From contig JAGRMP010000239.1 of assembly GCA_020441225.1 (NCBI GenBank), positions 1-19,262 of the forward strand: a DNA stretch of 19,262 nucleotides. Direction: 5' to 3'. The notes under the pieces were generated by a model, which did no database searches, was not told the DNA's origin, and saw only the letters and a program-made list of their open reading frames with translations. Shown piece after piece: positions 1-8,122 of this stretch (position 1 is its first letter; every line of letters starts with the position of its first letter). The DNA comes from Maritimibacter sp. (lineage in GTDB: Bacteria > Pseudomonadota > Alphaproteobacteria > Rhodobacterales > Rhodobacteraceae). A program made the translations under genes and the position numbers.

Positions 1-499
<499 letters not shown>

Positions 500-525
<26 letters not shown>

Positions 526-1096
526 ACCACCCGGCGACAAGGCCCAGCACAAGCCCCGCCGCGCCGACCAGCCCCGCCACCTTGGTCACGCTCGCCCCCG
601 CCGCCCGCAGGATCGGGTTGTCGAGCAGGTTGGTGCCGGAATGGAACGCGGCAAGCTTCCAGCCGTCCGGCTCCTCGACCGAAAGCGCGGTCCAGCGCCC
701 GTCGATGTCGAAGCTGCGCCCGTCGGCGAGGGTATAGGTCTCGACCGTGGTGCCGGTCGTGACCGCGACGGTGCCGGTGTAGATCGTCGATAGCGCATCC
801 GCCTCGGCCGCGAAGGAAATCCGCTCCATTTTCAACAGCTTGCGGGTGAACAACCCTTCGTAGAACGCCTGCGCCGCGTCCAGATCGGTGAAATGATCCT
901 GGGTCACCACGGTGGCGGTGAACGGGGTGTTGGCGAGCGTCGCCAGCCGGTCGAAATCCTGTGCGTTCACGGTGTCCACCAGCGCCGTCTTCAGCGCCCT
1001 GAGCCCTTCGTGCTGCGCTTCGGTGCCTGGATCGGGGTCGAGCGCAAGGGCAGGGGTCGCGGCAATCGTGACGATGAGCGGGGCGAGACGTCTCAT
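500..1096 (-). CDS. Secreted NTF2/SnoaL-like domain protein with C-terminal membrane anchor
   Basis: This is a 198-residue protein and the last gene of the minus-strand operon. The ATG at 1096 is preceded by a strong AAAGGAG site and overlaps the desaturase stop by ATGA. Residues 1-19 look like a signal peptide (hydrophobic core then TPALALD). Residues about 28-160 alternate helix and strand like a SnoaL/NTF2 cone: a helical start with an ALVDTVNAQDFDRLATL segment, then strands ending in DGWKLAAFHSGTNLLDNP. Residues about 173-193 form one membrane helix followed by four arginines and a terminal alanine. The predicted arrangement is therefore a periplasmic domain tethered to the inner membrane with a positive cytoplasmic end. 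NTF2-like folds serve as binding domains or as small hydrolases and isomerases; no catalytic set is certain here, so the role is unknown. It could hold or process the pathway's hydrophobic product. Confidence 0.85.
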
Positions 1097-2034
1097 GGCG
1101 TGGTCTCCTTTGGCCATTGAGCTTGGGTGAGCGGCTGCGGCCCGGGGCCGGGCGGTGCAGGCCGCGCGCCCAGAAACAGGCGCAGATAGATCGGCCAGAA
1201 CCCCGGGCGCGGATCTTCCGCCCGGACCCGGGCAGGCAGCGCGGTCCAGGGCAGCGACGGGTCGCGGTGATGGACGAGGTGCAGATTGTAATTGAGAAAC
1301 AGCGCCTGGGTGACCGGCCAGAACCGCAGGTTCCACGCCCCTTCGATCACATGGCGCGGGCTGCCGGCGTGGTCGGTGTATTGCACCGACGACCAGTTGA
1401 TGCCGAAGGCCCAATAGGCCGCGAGCCAGCCCCAGACACTCAGATCCAGCACGATGAACAACGCCACCTGCACGCCCAGCGTCACCAGCCCTTGCGGCCA
1501 GACCGCGCGCACCGGCGCGCGGGCGATATCGGCGACGAAGGGCTCGAACCCCCACCAGCGCGCGGGGCCGCGCAGGAAGGCATCCGACCGAAACGCCCAG
1601 GGCGCGAGCACGTAGACCAGCATCGCGACCGGGATGATCGCCCAGTAGAAGCCGAACAGCAGGCAATAGATCCAGTAGGTCTTGAGCCACCAGGACTGGC
1701 CGGGCAGCACGTAATCGTAAAGCTCGGCATCGGTGCGGTTGCGGCGGTGATGGCCGAGATGGCTGATCCGCTGGACGGCAAAGATCGTCGGGAAGAAGGC
1801 GGCGAAGAGCACCCCCGCGGTGTCGTTCACCCGCGCGTTCGGGTGGAAATGCCCATGCACCGCCTCGTGCTGCAGCGAGAACACCGTGTTGTTGGTAAAG
1901 GAGAAACCGACCGCGGCCAGCGCTACGCCCCACCATGTGCCAGCATGCGAGGCGGCCCAGAGCAGCGCGATGTTCGCTGCCAGAGCGGCGACGGCGATGG
2001 CCAGGTTCGCGCGGATCGGAACCGCGGCGCTCAT
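1093..2034 (-). CDS. Membrane fatty acid desaturase family protein (diiron)
   Basis: This is a 313-residue integral membrane protein with the three histidine boxes of the fatty acid desaturase superfamily: HEAVHGH at residues 56-62, HLGHH at 92-96 and HLVHH at 252-256. In this superfamily the histidines bind a non-haem diiron centre that uses oxygen to desaturate, hydroxylate or ketolate acyl chains or carotenoids. Hydrophobic stretches lie at about 10-50, 74-88, 120-147 and 183-212, giving the usual pairs of membrane helices. The spacing of the boxes and the tail after the third one (NLHLVHHRDPSLPW) are close to acyl-lipid desaturases and to carotene ketolases, so the exact substrate is open. 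Both ends overlap neighbours by ATGA, which suggests translational coupling. In this cluster it probably introduces a double bond or an oxygen into a membrane-associated intermediate. Confidence 0.92.
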   Translation of the reverse strand: MSAAVPIRANLAIAVAALAANIALLWAASHAGTWWGVALAAVGFSFTNNTVFSLQHEAVHGHFHPNARVNDTAGVLFAAFFPTIFAVQRISHLGHHRRNRTDAELYDYVLPGQSWWLKTYWIYCLLFGFYWAIIPVAMLVYVLAPWAFRSDAFLRGPARWWGFEPFVADIARAPVRAVWPQGLVTLGVQVALFIVLDLSVWGWLAAYWAFGINWSSVQYTDHAGSPRHVIEGAWNLRFWPVTQALFLNYNLHLVHHRDPSLPWTALPARVRAEDPRPGFWPIYLRLFLGARPAPPGPGPQPLTQAQWPKETTP

Positions 2035-2714
2035 GTCTCCGCCCCCGTCGGCGGCCAGTGTCTATGCGGCCCGAGATGCCGCGCGGCCGGCAGGGTCGCG
2101 CCCGGCGCCAGCTCCGCGCCCGGCCCCATCCCCGCGTCGCCGCCGACGATCGCGTCCGGCCCGACGACACAGGGCGCGACGGTCACCCGCCAGCGTCCGG
2201 TGTCGTCGCGAAAGGCGATATGCCCGGCAAAGCCCGCCCGTGCGCCCAGCACCGCGCGGGGACCGACCCGGATCAGGTGCCGGTCGCCGATCATCACCCC
2301 CGGGCCGACGAAGCTCTGCGCCGAGAGATCCCCGCCCCAGAGCCGGATCCAGAGCGGATAGAGCCCGGGCACGAGCCGCAGCGCTTCTTCGAGGAACGGC
2401 AGGCGGTTGAACGGAAGCTGGAGTTGCAGCATCAGCCACCAATGCCGGTAGCCCGGATCGCCGAGCCCGAAGGTGCCGTTGGGCGTAGGCCAGGCCCGGG
2501 TGACGAGCCCGCCGAGGAGCGCCGGGACAAGGTAGAGCCAGGCCAGGAACAGGGCGACCGCGGCCCCGCCATCGGCCACAACCACCGACATCCCGAGCCC
2601 GAGCCCGATCACCACGAACGGCAGTGCATTCAGCGCCAGCGACAGCCCGTCGGGGCGCTCAGGCGTGGCCCGCTCTTCGGGCCTGTTCATGCCCTCATCG
2701 CGCACGGCGGTCAT
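2031..2714 (-). CDS. Membrane-anchored left-handed beta-helix (hexapeptide repeat) protein, putative acyltransferase
   Basis: This is a 227-residue protein. Residues about 27-48 and 52-72 are two membrane helices. They are followed by an amphipathic link with LYPLWIRLWGG (119-128) and then residues about 130-210, made of short imperfect hexapeptide-like turns: SFVGPGVMIGD, RVGPRAVLGARAG, CVVGPDAIVGGDAG, GMGPGAELAPGA. Such turns build the left-handed beta-helix of acetyl/acyltransferases such as LacA and LpxA. The layout also resembles the C-terminal part of Pls-type NRPS-like proteins, where an aromatic-rich linker leads into hexapeptide turns. A clear catalytic histidine cannot be assigned, so transferase activity is only suspected. 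The ATG at 2714 overlaps the diiron oxygenase gene by 20 bases. A second ATG at 2690 (MNRPEERA) would remove the overlap and eight residues; neither has a strong ribosome site. Confidence 0.8.
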   Translation of the reverse strand: MTAVRDEGMNRPEERATPERPDGLSLALNALPFVVIGLGLGMSVVVADGGAAVALFLAWLYLVPALLGGLVTRAWPTPNGTFGLGDPGYRHWWLMLQLQLPFNRLPFLEEALRLVPGLYPLWIRLWGGDLSAQSFVGPGVMIGDRHLIRVGPRAVLGARAGFAGHIAFRDDTGRWRVTVAPCVVGPDAIVGGDAGMGPGAELAPGATLPAARHLGPHRHWPPTGAET

Positions 2715-3666
2715 ACCCCAACATGGTCCGTCCGAGCCCGTCGAGCTCTTCCGTCCGGTCGAACGTGTCGAAACTGAACGGCATCAGCTTGCGGCTGAAC
2801 AGGCTTTCCTGAAAGGCGCGGTTCGACTTCAGCCCGACGAGCGCGCGCAGCATCTCTTCCTCGCGGTCCTCGAGCTCCGGCATCTCGCGCACGAGCTGGC
2901 GGATGACCTTGGCCCCCGAACCGCCGCGCGTGGGCGTAACGACCCCGTAGAGCATCTTCTCGAAGATCCAGGCGTTGAGCCGCCGCCGCCGCGCCGATTG
3001 CCTGCCGATGGTGAGGTCGATCAGCAGCCCGTCGATATGGATGTGCCGCGCCTCGTCCTTCATGTGCTGGATATGAACCTCGGCAAACCCCGCGTCGATG
3101 CGCCCGAGCGTCTCGGTCTCGGGCGCGCTCTGCATCGTACGCGCGAGCGCCATCGCGCTTTCCTCAAGCGCCATCACGTACCACATCGAAAACGCGAGTT
3201 TCGACACCAAGAGCCCCGAAACGGTGAACATGCCCCTGGTCCAGGCCGGCAGCTCGGAAAACAGCCTGTCCTGGCCCTGGGGGTAGAGATCGGGGCGGGC
3301 CGTGCGGTTGAGCGCGGCGAAATTGGCGTGGTGGCGTTTTTCCTCGTCGAGCATGGTCTGCATCGCCTCGACCAGCGCCGGATCGCCCCGGATCTCGGGG
3401 CGGCGCATCAGGGGCAGCAGCAGCCGGTCGATCAGATCGCCCTCCAGCATCATGATGTACTCGTTCACCCTGAGCGCGAAGAGCTGGTTGTAGCGCAGCC
3501 GGTGCTCGAAATGCAGGCCCGCGTAGAGTGGGGTGTAATAGAGCTGGGTGAAGGCTTCCGGCACCCAGGGCGCGCGCGGATCGACAGCCACCTTCAGGCC
3601 TTCGGGCATCTGCCGTGCCGGGTCGGCGGCGAGCGCGTTGATTTTTTCCGGGCGCAACCACGCCAT
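2695..3666 (-). CDS. AurF-like diiron oxygenase (ferritin-like)
   Basis: This is a 323-residue, mostly helical protein with a diiron ligand set arranged as in AurF and CmlI, the non-haem enzymes that oxidise aryl-amines to nitro groups. A first glutamate lies in NEYIMMLEGD (E69 or E75), an ExxH in DEEKRHH (E109, H112), a third glutamate in VMALEES (E168 or E169), and the last helix carries HMKDEARH (H201, E205, H208). The HxxxExxH spacing with an extra histidine is the hallmark that separates the AurF branch from ordinary ferritins and ribonucleotide reductase. The family uses O2 at a diiron site, most often for N-oxygenation; C-hydroxylation or chain cleavage by relatives is possible. The start follows the membrane-protein stop by one base, so the two are probably co-translated. 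The oxygenase is likely to act on an amine or activated carbon of the product made by this operon. Confidence 0.85.
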   Translation of the reverse strand: MAWLRPEKINALAADPARQMPEGLKVAVDPRAPWVPEAFTQLYYTPLYAGLHFEHRLRYNQLFALRVNEYIMMLEGDLIDRLLLPLMRRPEIRGDPALVEAMQTMLDEEKRHHANFAALNRTARPDLYPQGQDRLFSELPAWTRGMFTVSGLLVSKLAFSMWYVMALEESAMALARTMQSAPETETLGRIDAGFAEVHIQHMKDEARHIHIDGLLIDLTIGRQSARRRRLNAWIFEKMLYGVVTPTRGGSGAKVIRQLVREMPELEDREEEMLRALVGLKSNRAFQESLFSRKLMPFSFDTFDRTEELDGLGRTMLGYDRRAR

Positions 3667-3667
3667 C

Positions 3668-4330
3668 TCAGCTCTCCCGTAGGCCGGGCTTCAGCCCGGC
3701 ATGCCCATAGACCAGATACGACCCTGCCACGTAGCTCGCCGAACTGAGCAGGATACAGGCGGCGCTCAGCCCGAGCGTCACCAGCACCGCACCGCCCGCG
3801 CCCGCCCCGGCAAGCCAGGGTTCCGCCAGCCGCAGCCCGCCCGCGTAGATCGCGCCGAAGAGGCCAAAGAACGGCACCACGTAATCCGCCGCCGCCCGCC
3901 AGGGCCCCGCGCCCCGCGCCGCCGCGGGGGTGTAGACCTTGAGGATGCCGGATTTGAGCGCCACCGCGTCATAGGCCCAGTTGATCGCGAGCAGCACCAG
4001 GCCCACCCGCAGCGCGCTCGCGAGCGCTGCACCCGGATCGGGCGCATCGAGCGGCGCGCCGATCAGCGGCCAGGCGATCAGCGCCGTCGCCGTGCCGAAG
4101 ACGAAGCCGTGATGCGGGCGGAACTTGCCGAGCTTCACCCCCGTGTCGAACTCCCACATGCCGAGCACATTGGTCCCCACGGCGGGCACCACATAGGCGT
4201 GGATCACCGGCACCAGCAGCGCGGGCGCCGCCAGCACCCAGCTCCCGTAATGCGCGTGCCAGGCCCAGGCGGCAAGCGGGCCCAGGATCAGCGGCCCGAG
4301 GTACTGATATGCGTTCAACGCCCCCCGCAT
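3668..4330 (-). CDS. Unknown polytopic membrane protein of radical SAM cluster
   Basis: I do not recognise this 220-residue protein. I chose the ATG at 4330 because it shares one base with the radical SAM stop (TGATG); the frame stays open further upstream, but that part is the shadow of the radical SAM gene. About six membrane helices are visible at residues 10-26, 32-50, 74-92, 103-122, 150-166 and 178-200. Polar groups sit between or in the helices: VIHAY (43-47), MWEFDTG (58-64), KFRPHHGF (69-76) and INWAYDAVALKSG (116-128). Histidine pairs and buried acidic residues like these look more like a membrane enzyme or cofactor-binding protein than a transporter. Its position directly before the diiron oxygenase, with a one-base gap, argues for a dedicated role in the same pathway. 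It could be a lipid-modifying enzyme, a product exporter or a membrane scaffold. Confidence 0.78.
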   Translation of the reverse strand: MRGALNAYQYLGPLILGPLAAWAWHAHYGSWVLAAPALLVPVIHAYVVPAVGTNVLGMWEFDTGVKLGKFRPHHGFVFGTATALIAWPLIGAPLDAPDPGAALASALRVGLVLLAINWAYDAVALKSGILKVYTPAAARGAGPWRAAADYVVPFFGLFGAIYAGGLRLAEPWLAGAGAGGAVLVTLGLSAACILLSSASYVAGSYLVYGHAGLKPGLRES

Positions 4331-5667
4331 CACCGCGCCCCGAAATGGCCGAATTGCATGCCGTGTTTCTTGAACACTTCGCGGCGAAAGATCGGCGTGA
4401 AGCGCCAGAACTCGCGGGCGCGCCGCAGGGTCCGCAGGTTGGTCTTCACATCCGAGAAGCGCCACAGCAGCGACGAGACCTTGTTGAATTCCTTGCGCGC
4501 ATCGTAACAGAGCGCGGTCAGCTCGTCGGGCGTCATCTGCGCGGGCACGAAAGAGGCGTCGTTGAACCGGTATTCCGGGTGCAGCCACCATTCGCCATCG
4601 TATAGTAGCCGTCCCTCGCGGGCGAGCCGGTCGTAGAACGGCGTGCCGGGGTAGGGCATCAGGATGTTGAACGCGGCAAAGGTGAAACGGTTCTCCAGCG
4701 CGAAATCCAGCGTCGCTTTCACGCTGTCGGCGGTGTCATGGTCGTAGCCGAGCGTGAAGGCGGCCCAGGTCTGAAACCCATAGTCGCGCAGCACCTTGAT
4801 CTGGGTCGCGTAGCCGTCGAACTTGCCGAGGTTCGGCGCTTTCTTCGCCTCCTTCACGCTCGCGCGGGTAATGCTCTCGAAGCCCATGATATGGCCCAGG
4901 CACCCCGACCGCGCCATCAGCTCCATGAGTTCCGGGTCGGTGGTCACGTCGAGCGAAGCCTGGCTCACCCAGTTGATCCGCATGCCAATGAGCGCGTGGC
5001 AGAGCTCCTTGAGCGCCTTTCGGTCCGAGGCGATGTTGTCATCGACGAAGAAGATCAGCCGGCGGTTCTGCGTCTCGATCTCGGCCAGCGTCTCGTCGAT
5101 CCGGCGGATGTAATGCTTGCGGCCGAAATACTCGGTGACCGAGCAGAAGTCGCAGACGAAGCGGCAACCGCGCGAATATTGCATCAGCGAAAGCGGCAGA
5201 TAGCCCTTGCCCTCGTAGATATCGCGCCGGGTCATCACCCCGGTCTGCGGCAGGCCCGGCGGCCCGGCATAGCGCGGCTTCAGCGCGCCGGCCCGGGCGT
5301 CGGCGATCACCTGCGCCCAGATCGTCTCGGCATCGCCGATCACCAGCGCATCGGCGTGCTGCGCGCATTCCTCCGGCACGAAGGTCGGTTGAAACCCGCC
5401 CATGACCACCGGCACGCCCCGGCGGCGATACTCGGCGGCGATCTCGTAGGAGCGGCGCGCGGTATAGGTCTCGACGGTGATGCCCACGAGGTCGGTCGCC
5501 TCACCGTAGGGGATCGGCTCGCAGCGGTCGTCGTACATCACCACCTCGACGTCGGGCGGGGTGAGCGCGGCGAGAACGCCGAGGTTGAGCGGCTCCATCC
5601 GCCCCTCATCCACGTAGAGGCTGTGTTCCGGCCGGCCGATGGTGGGCTTGATCAGGGTGAGCTTCAT
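4330..5667 (-). CDS. B12-binding-domain radical SAM protein 4
   Basis: This is a 445-residue enzyme and the fourth radical SAM gene in transcription order. Residues 1-130 form a Rossmann-like cobalamin-binding-type domain (MKLTLIKP, VMYDDRCEP, VGITVETYTARRSYEIA, VVMGGFQP, ALVIGDAE) without the DxHxxG motif, so any cobalamin would be bound without histidine ligation. Residues about 160-370 form the radical SAM barrel with CRFVCDFC (C168, C172, C175) for the 4Fe-4S cluster, FFVDDN, GFES and AFTLGYDHDT. A helical tail contains PYPGTPFYDRL and GEWWLHPEYRFND and ends after residue 440. Members of this group methylate unactivated carbons or catalyse ring changes. The ATG at 5667 overlaps the previous radical SAM stop (ATGA) and starts at the same point of the domain as the paralogs. 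The codons upstream in this frame belong to the shadow of that gene. The substrate is unknown. Confidence 0.93.
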   Translation of the reverse strand: MKLTLIKPTIGRPEHSLYVDEGRMEPLNLGVLAALTPPDVEVVMYDDRCEPIPYGEATDLVGITVETYTARRSYEIAAEYRRRGVPVVMGGFQPTFVPEECAQHADALVIGDAETIWAQVIADARAGALKPRYAGPPGLPQTGVMTRRDIYEGKGYLPLSLMQYSRGCRFVCDFCSVTEYFGRKHYIRRIDETLAEIETQNRRLIFFVDDNIASDRKALKELCHALIGMRINWVSQASLDVTTDPELMELMARSGCLGHIMGFESITRASVKEAKKAPNLGKFDGYATQIKVLRDYGFQTWAAFTLGYDHDTADSVKATLDFALENRFTFAAFNILMPYPGTPFYDRLAREGRLLYDGEWWLHPEYRFNDASFVPAQMTPDELTALCYDARKEFNKVSSLLWRFSDVKTNLRTLRRAREFWRFTPIFRREVFKKHGMQFGHFGAR

Positions 5668-7007
5668 TCCGCAGCCTCCGGGATCGCGTCGAGCGGGGTT
5701 TCGGACGACAGCGCGCGCGCCTGTTTGCGGGCGATCTCGCGGCGCGAGAGCAGGTTCGCGAGCAGCATGAGCCCGGTGGGCCGCACCCCCCAATGCCGCA
5801 GGCCGCGGCCCGCACGCGACAGGATCGAGCCCGTGGCATAGAACCGCCCCCGCGCCCGCATCGCCCCGTCGCGCAGCGCCGCGGGGGTCATGCCGCGCGG
5901 GGCGAAAATCGCGTCACCATACCGGTACGTAGGGTCGAGCCACCAGTCGGGCCGTAGGAGCTGGCCGTTGGCCTCCAGCCGGTCGTAAAGCCCGGTGCCG
6001 GGCATCGGGGTCAACGGGTTGAAATTGGCAATCGCCAGCCCGGTCTCCACCGCGAAATCCGCAGCGTCGTCGTAGGCCGTCGGCGTGTCGGCATCGTAGC
6101 CGAAAACGAAGGTGCCGTAGACCATGATCCCATGCCGGTGCAGCCGGGCGATCACGTCGCGGTAGCTCCCCGAAACATGGCTCCAGTTCTTGCGCATCTG
6201 GCGGCGGTTCCCGGCGTCGAGGCTTTCGAAGCCGATCAGCACCAGCGCGCACCCCGCCCGCGCCATCTCGGCCATCAGCGCGTCGTCGCGCGCCATGTCT
6301 ATGGTGATCTGGCAGGACCAGCGGCGGTTCAGGGGCGCGAGCGCGGCCATCAACGCAAGGAAGGTGTCCCGGGTCCAATAGAGGTTGTCGTCGGTGAAAA
6401 AGATCATGCGACGCCCGGGCAGGGCGGCAATCTCGGCGGCGACCTCCCCGGCCGGGCGCATCGCCCTTTCGGTGCCGTAAAAGGCATGGATCGAGCAGAA
6501 ATCGCAGGCGAAGCGGCAGCCCCGCCCGGCCTGTACCAGCTCGACGGGGGCGTATTTCCGCCCCGCCCAGACGGTGCGATCCAGCGTGAGCCTGCGGCCC
6601 TCGGCCAGCCCCATGCCGCCCTGGTAGCGCGGGCGCAGCCGTCCGGCTTCGGCATCTTCGAGCAGCCCGGGCCAGACCCCTTCTGCGTCGCCCACCACCA
6701 CCGCATCGGCATGGGCGGCGGCCTCGTCGGGGCGCATCGAGGGGTGGTGCCCGCCCATCACCACCGGCACGCCCAGCGCCCGGTACCAGTCGGCAAGCTC
6801 ATAGGCGCGCCGCGCTGTGAAGGTCTCGACGGTGATCGCGACAAGGTCGGTCTCGACCGGGGCGAAAGGCTCGACGCGCTCGTCGATCAAATGGGTCTCG
6901 AACCGGTCGGGCGTGAGCCCCTTGAGGATCGCAAACACCAGCGGAGCCATCGCGTCATGCGGCGGGCCGAAGCCGAGGTTGGGGCGCAGGAAGGTGATAT
7001 GCCGCAT
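5664..7007 (-). CDS. B12-binding-domain radical SAM protein 3
   Basis: This is a 447-residue paralog of the adjacent radical SAM genes. The cobalamin-binding-type domain covers residues 1-130 (MRHITFLRPN, LIDERVEP, VAITVETFTARRAYELA, VVMGGHHP, AVVVGDAE). The cluster motif is CRFACDFC (C164, C168, C171), followed by MIFFTDDN, LIGFESLD, GTFVFGYDADT and PMPGTGLYDRL, then a PDWWLDPTYRYGD segment and a basic helical tail. The start at 7007 shares one base with the GNAT stop (TAATG), and the gene ends in an ATGA overlap with radical SAM 4. A much longer open frame runs upstream to 7895, but it is the opposite-frame shadow of the GNAT gene, and MRHITFLRP matches the start of the paralogs. Expected reaction types are methyl transfer from methylcobalamin, or a radical rearrangement using 5'-deoxyadenosyl radical and cobalamin. 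Confidence 0.93.
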   Translation of the reverse strand: MRHITFLRPNLGFGPPHDAMAPLVFAILKGLTPDRFETHLIDERVEPFAPVETDLVAITVETFTARRAYELADWYRALGVPVVMGGHHPSMRPDEAAAHADAVVVGDAEGVWPGLLEDAEAGRLRPRYQGGMGLAEGRRLTLDRTVWAGRKYAPVELVQAGRGCRFACDFCSIHAFYGTERAMRPAGEVAAEIAALPGRRMIFFTDDNLYWTRDTFLALMAALAPLNRRWSCQITIDMARDDALMAEMARAGCALVLIGFESLDAGNRRQMRKNWSHVSGSYRDVIARLHRHGIMVYGTFVFGYDADTPTAYDDAADFAVETGLAIANFNPLTPMPGTGLYDRLEANGQLLRPDWWLDPTYRYGDAIFAPRGMTPAALRDGAMRARGRFYATGSILSRAGRGLRHWGVRPTGLMLLANLLSRREIARKQARALSSETPLDAIPEAAE

Positions 7008-8122
7008 TACATGAGCCCCGCTTCCGGATGGATCGGCAAGGCGGGATCGAAGGCGGGCGGGGGCGTGTCGGGCCAATGCACCGCATAGAGCCGGGTAACC
7101 AATTCCACCGCGCGCATACGCATCCGTATGGTGCCGTGAAGCGGATCGCCGTCCGGCAGGCCCAGGAACAGCGTCGAGATCCCGCGCCGATACGCCTCGG
7201 CGCGCAGACCGGCGAGGAGTGCGGTGACGCGCGTCCCGTCGAGCGCAGCGAGCGCACAGATCGCGGCCTGAGGGATCCGCTCTCCCACTGCCGGCAGGCG
7301 CGGCATCCCGGTGACCGGCGCCACGGCATTGGCCAGCGGGCGCAGCCGCCCGAGTGCCCCGGCATAGCCGCGCACCACCGCCTGGCGGCGGCTCGACTGG
7401 TCCCAGAGCGCGGCGCAGGCGGTGACTTCTCCCGCCTCCTCCAGCAACAGGAAATCCTCCGGCCGCAGCCCGCTGCCGCCGAGGGCCGCGAGGCGGGCTG
7501 CCGACCATACGGGAGCGAATTGTCTTGCGCGGCCGACCCGGTTGAGCAGGTCCGCAATCCGCAGCAGATCCTCCGCGCGGCCTGCCCGCAGACCCGGGGC
7601 CAAAGCACGGCCGCGCGCACGCAGAAACAGCGTCACATAGCGGCCAAGCTCGGTATAGGTCGGCAACCCGTCGATCCCGGCCGTCAGCACCCGGCGCGCG
7701 GTCGTGTTGTCCTCGGCAATCGAGGTGAGCGCAAAGCCGGCCTCGTCCAGGCGCGCGGCAGACCGCAGCGCCGCGAACCCGCCGCGCAGCACGCGGATGC
7801 GGTTCCGGTGCGCCTGCGCCACCCGGAGCGCGCCGAGGTAGGGCAGCTTCGTCGGCGCGCCGTTCACGAAAGCGTCCCAGGTGGTGCGCTCGCAATAGCC
7901 CACGGCTTCCCCTTCACGATACCGCGCAAGGATCGACACATGGTTGTCCGACAGCCCGAAATCCGCCGCGAAGGGGTCGGGCGCCTGTTCGAGGCTCACC
8001 TGGATACGGCCCCCCATCGGGTTGTCCGCGAGCAGCCGGTTGATCTCGCCCTGCTCCGCGCGGGTAGCGCGGGCGAAGCTGTAGGGACCGTCCCTCAGCA
8101 GCGGTTCGGTCACGTCGCGCAT
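7007..8122 (-). CDS. Two-domain GNAT-family N-acyltransferase
   Basis: This is a 371-residue protein placed between two pairs of radical SAM genes. Residues about 13-160 have the GNAT pattern: a helix, strands with VSILARYREGEAVGYCE (62-78), then the acetyl-CoA loop region PYLGALRVAQAHRNR (94-108) followed by IRVLRGGFAALR. In classical GNATs this loop reads LxVxPxxRGxG; here the glycine-rich turn is replaced by HRNRIRVLRGG, a modest departure that may alter cofactor choice. Residues about 165-371 look like a second, degenerate GNAT-like half ending in strands rich in arginine (GTIRMRMRAVELVTRLYAV). The ATG at 8122 lies 13 bases inside the upstream radical SAM gene. The open frame to 8386 is only its shadow. 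A plausible role is acylation of an amine on the pathway intermediate, but neither acceptor nor acyl donor can be deduced. Confidence 0.83.
   Translation of the reverse strand: MRDVTEPLLRDGPYSFARATRAEQGEINRLLADNPMGGRIQVSLEQAPDPFAADFGLSDNHVSILARYREGEAVGYCERTTWDAFVNGAPTKLPYLGALRVAQAHRNRIRVLRGGFAALRSAARLDEAGFALTSIAEDNTTARRVLTAGIDGLPTYTELGRYVTLFLRARGRALAPGLRAGRAEDLLRIADLLNRVGRARQFAPVWSAARLAALGGSGLRPEDFLLLEEAGEVTACAALWDQSSRRQAVVRGYAGALGRLRPLANAVAPVTGMPRLPAVGERIPQAAICALAALDGTRVTALLAGLRAEAYRRGISTLFLGLPDGDPLHGTIRMRMRAVELVTRLYAVHWPDTPPPAFDPALPIHPEAGLM

Noticed and set aside
4331..4591. 87-codon N-terminal extension of the unknown membrane protein
   Set aside because: It lies entirely within the radical SAM 4 gene in another frame, and the internal ATG is coupled to its stop codon.
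7008..7895. Long 5' extension of radical SAM 3
   Set aside because: The extension runs through the GNAT gene in another frame. The protein encoded there is low-complexity, and paralogs start at the MRHITF-like site.
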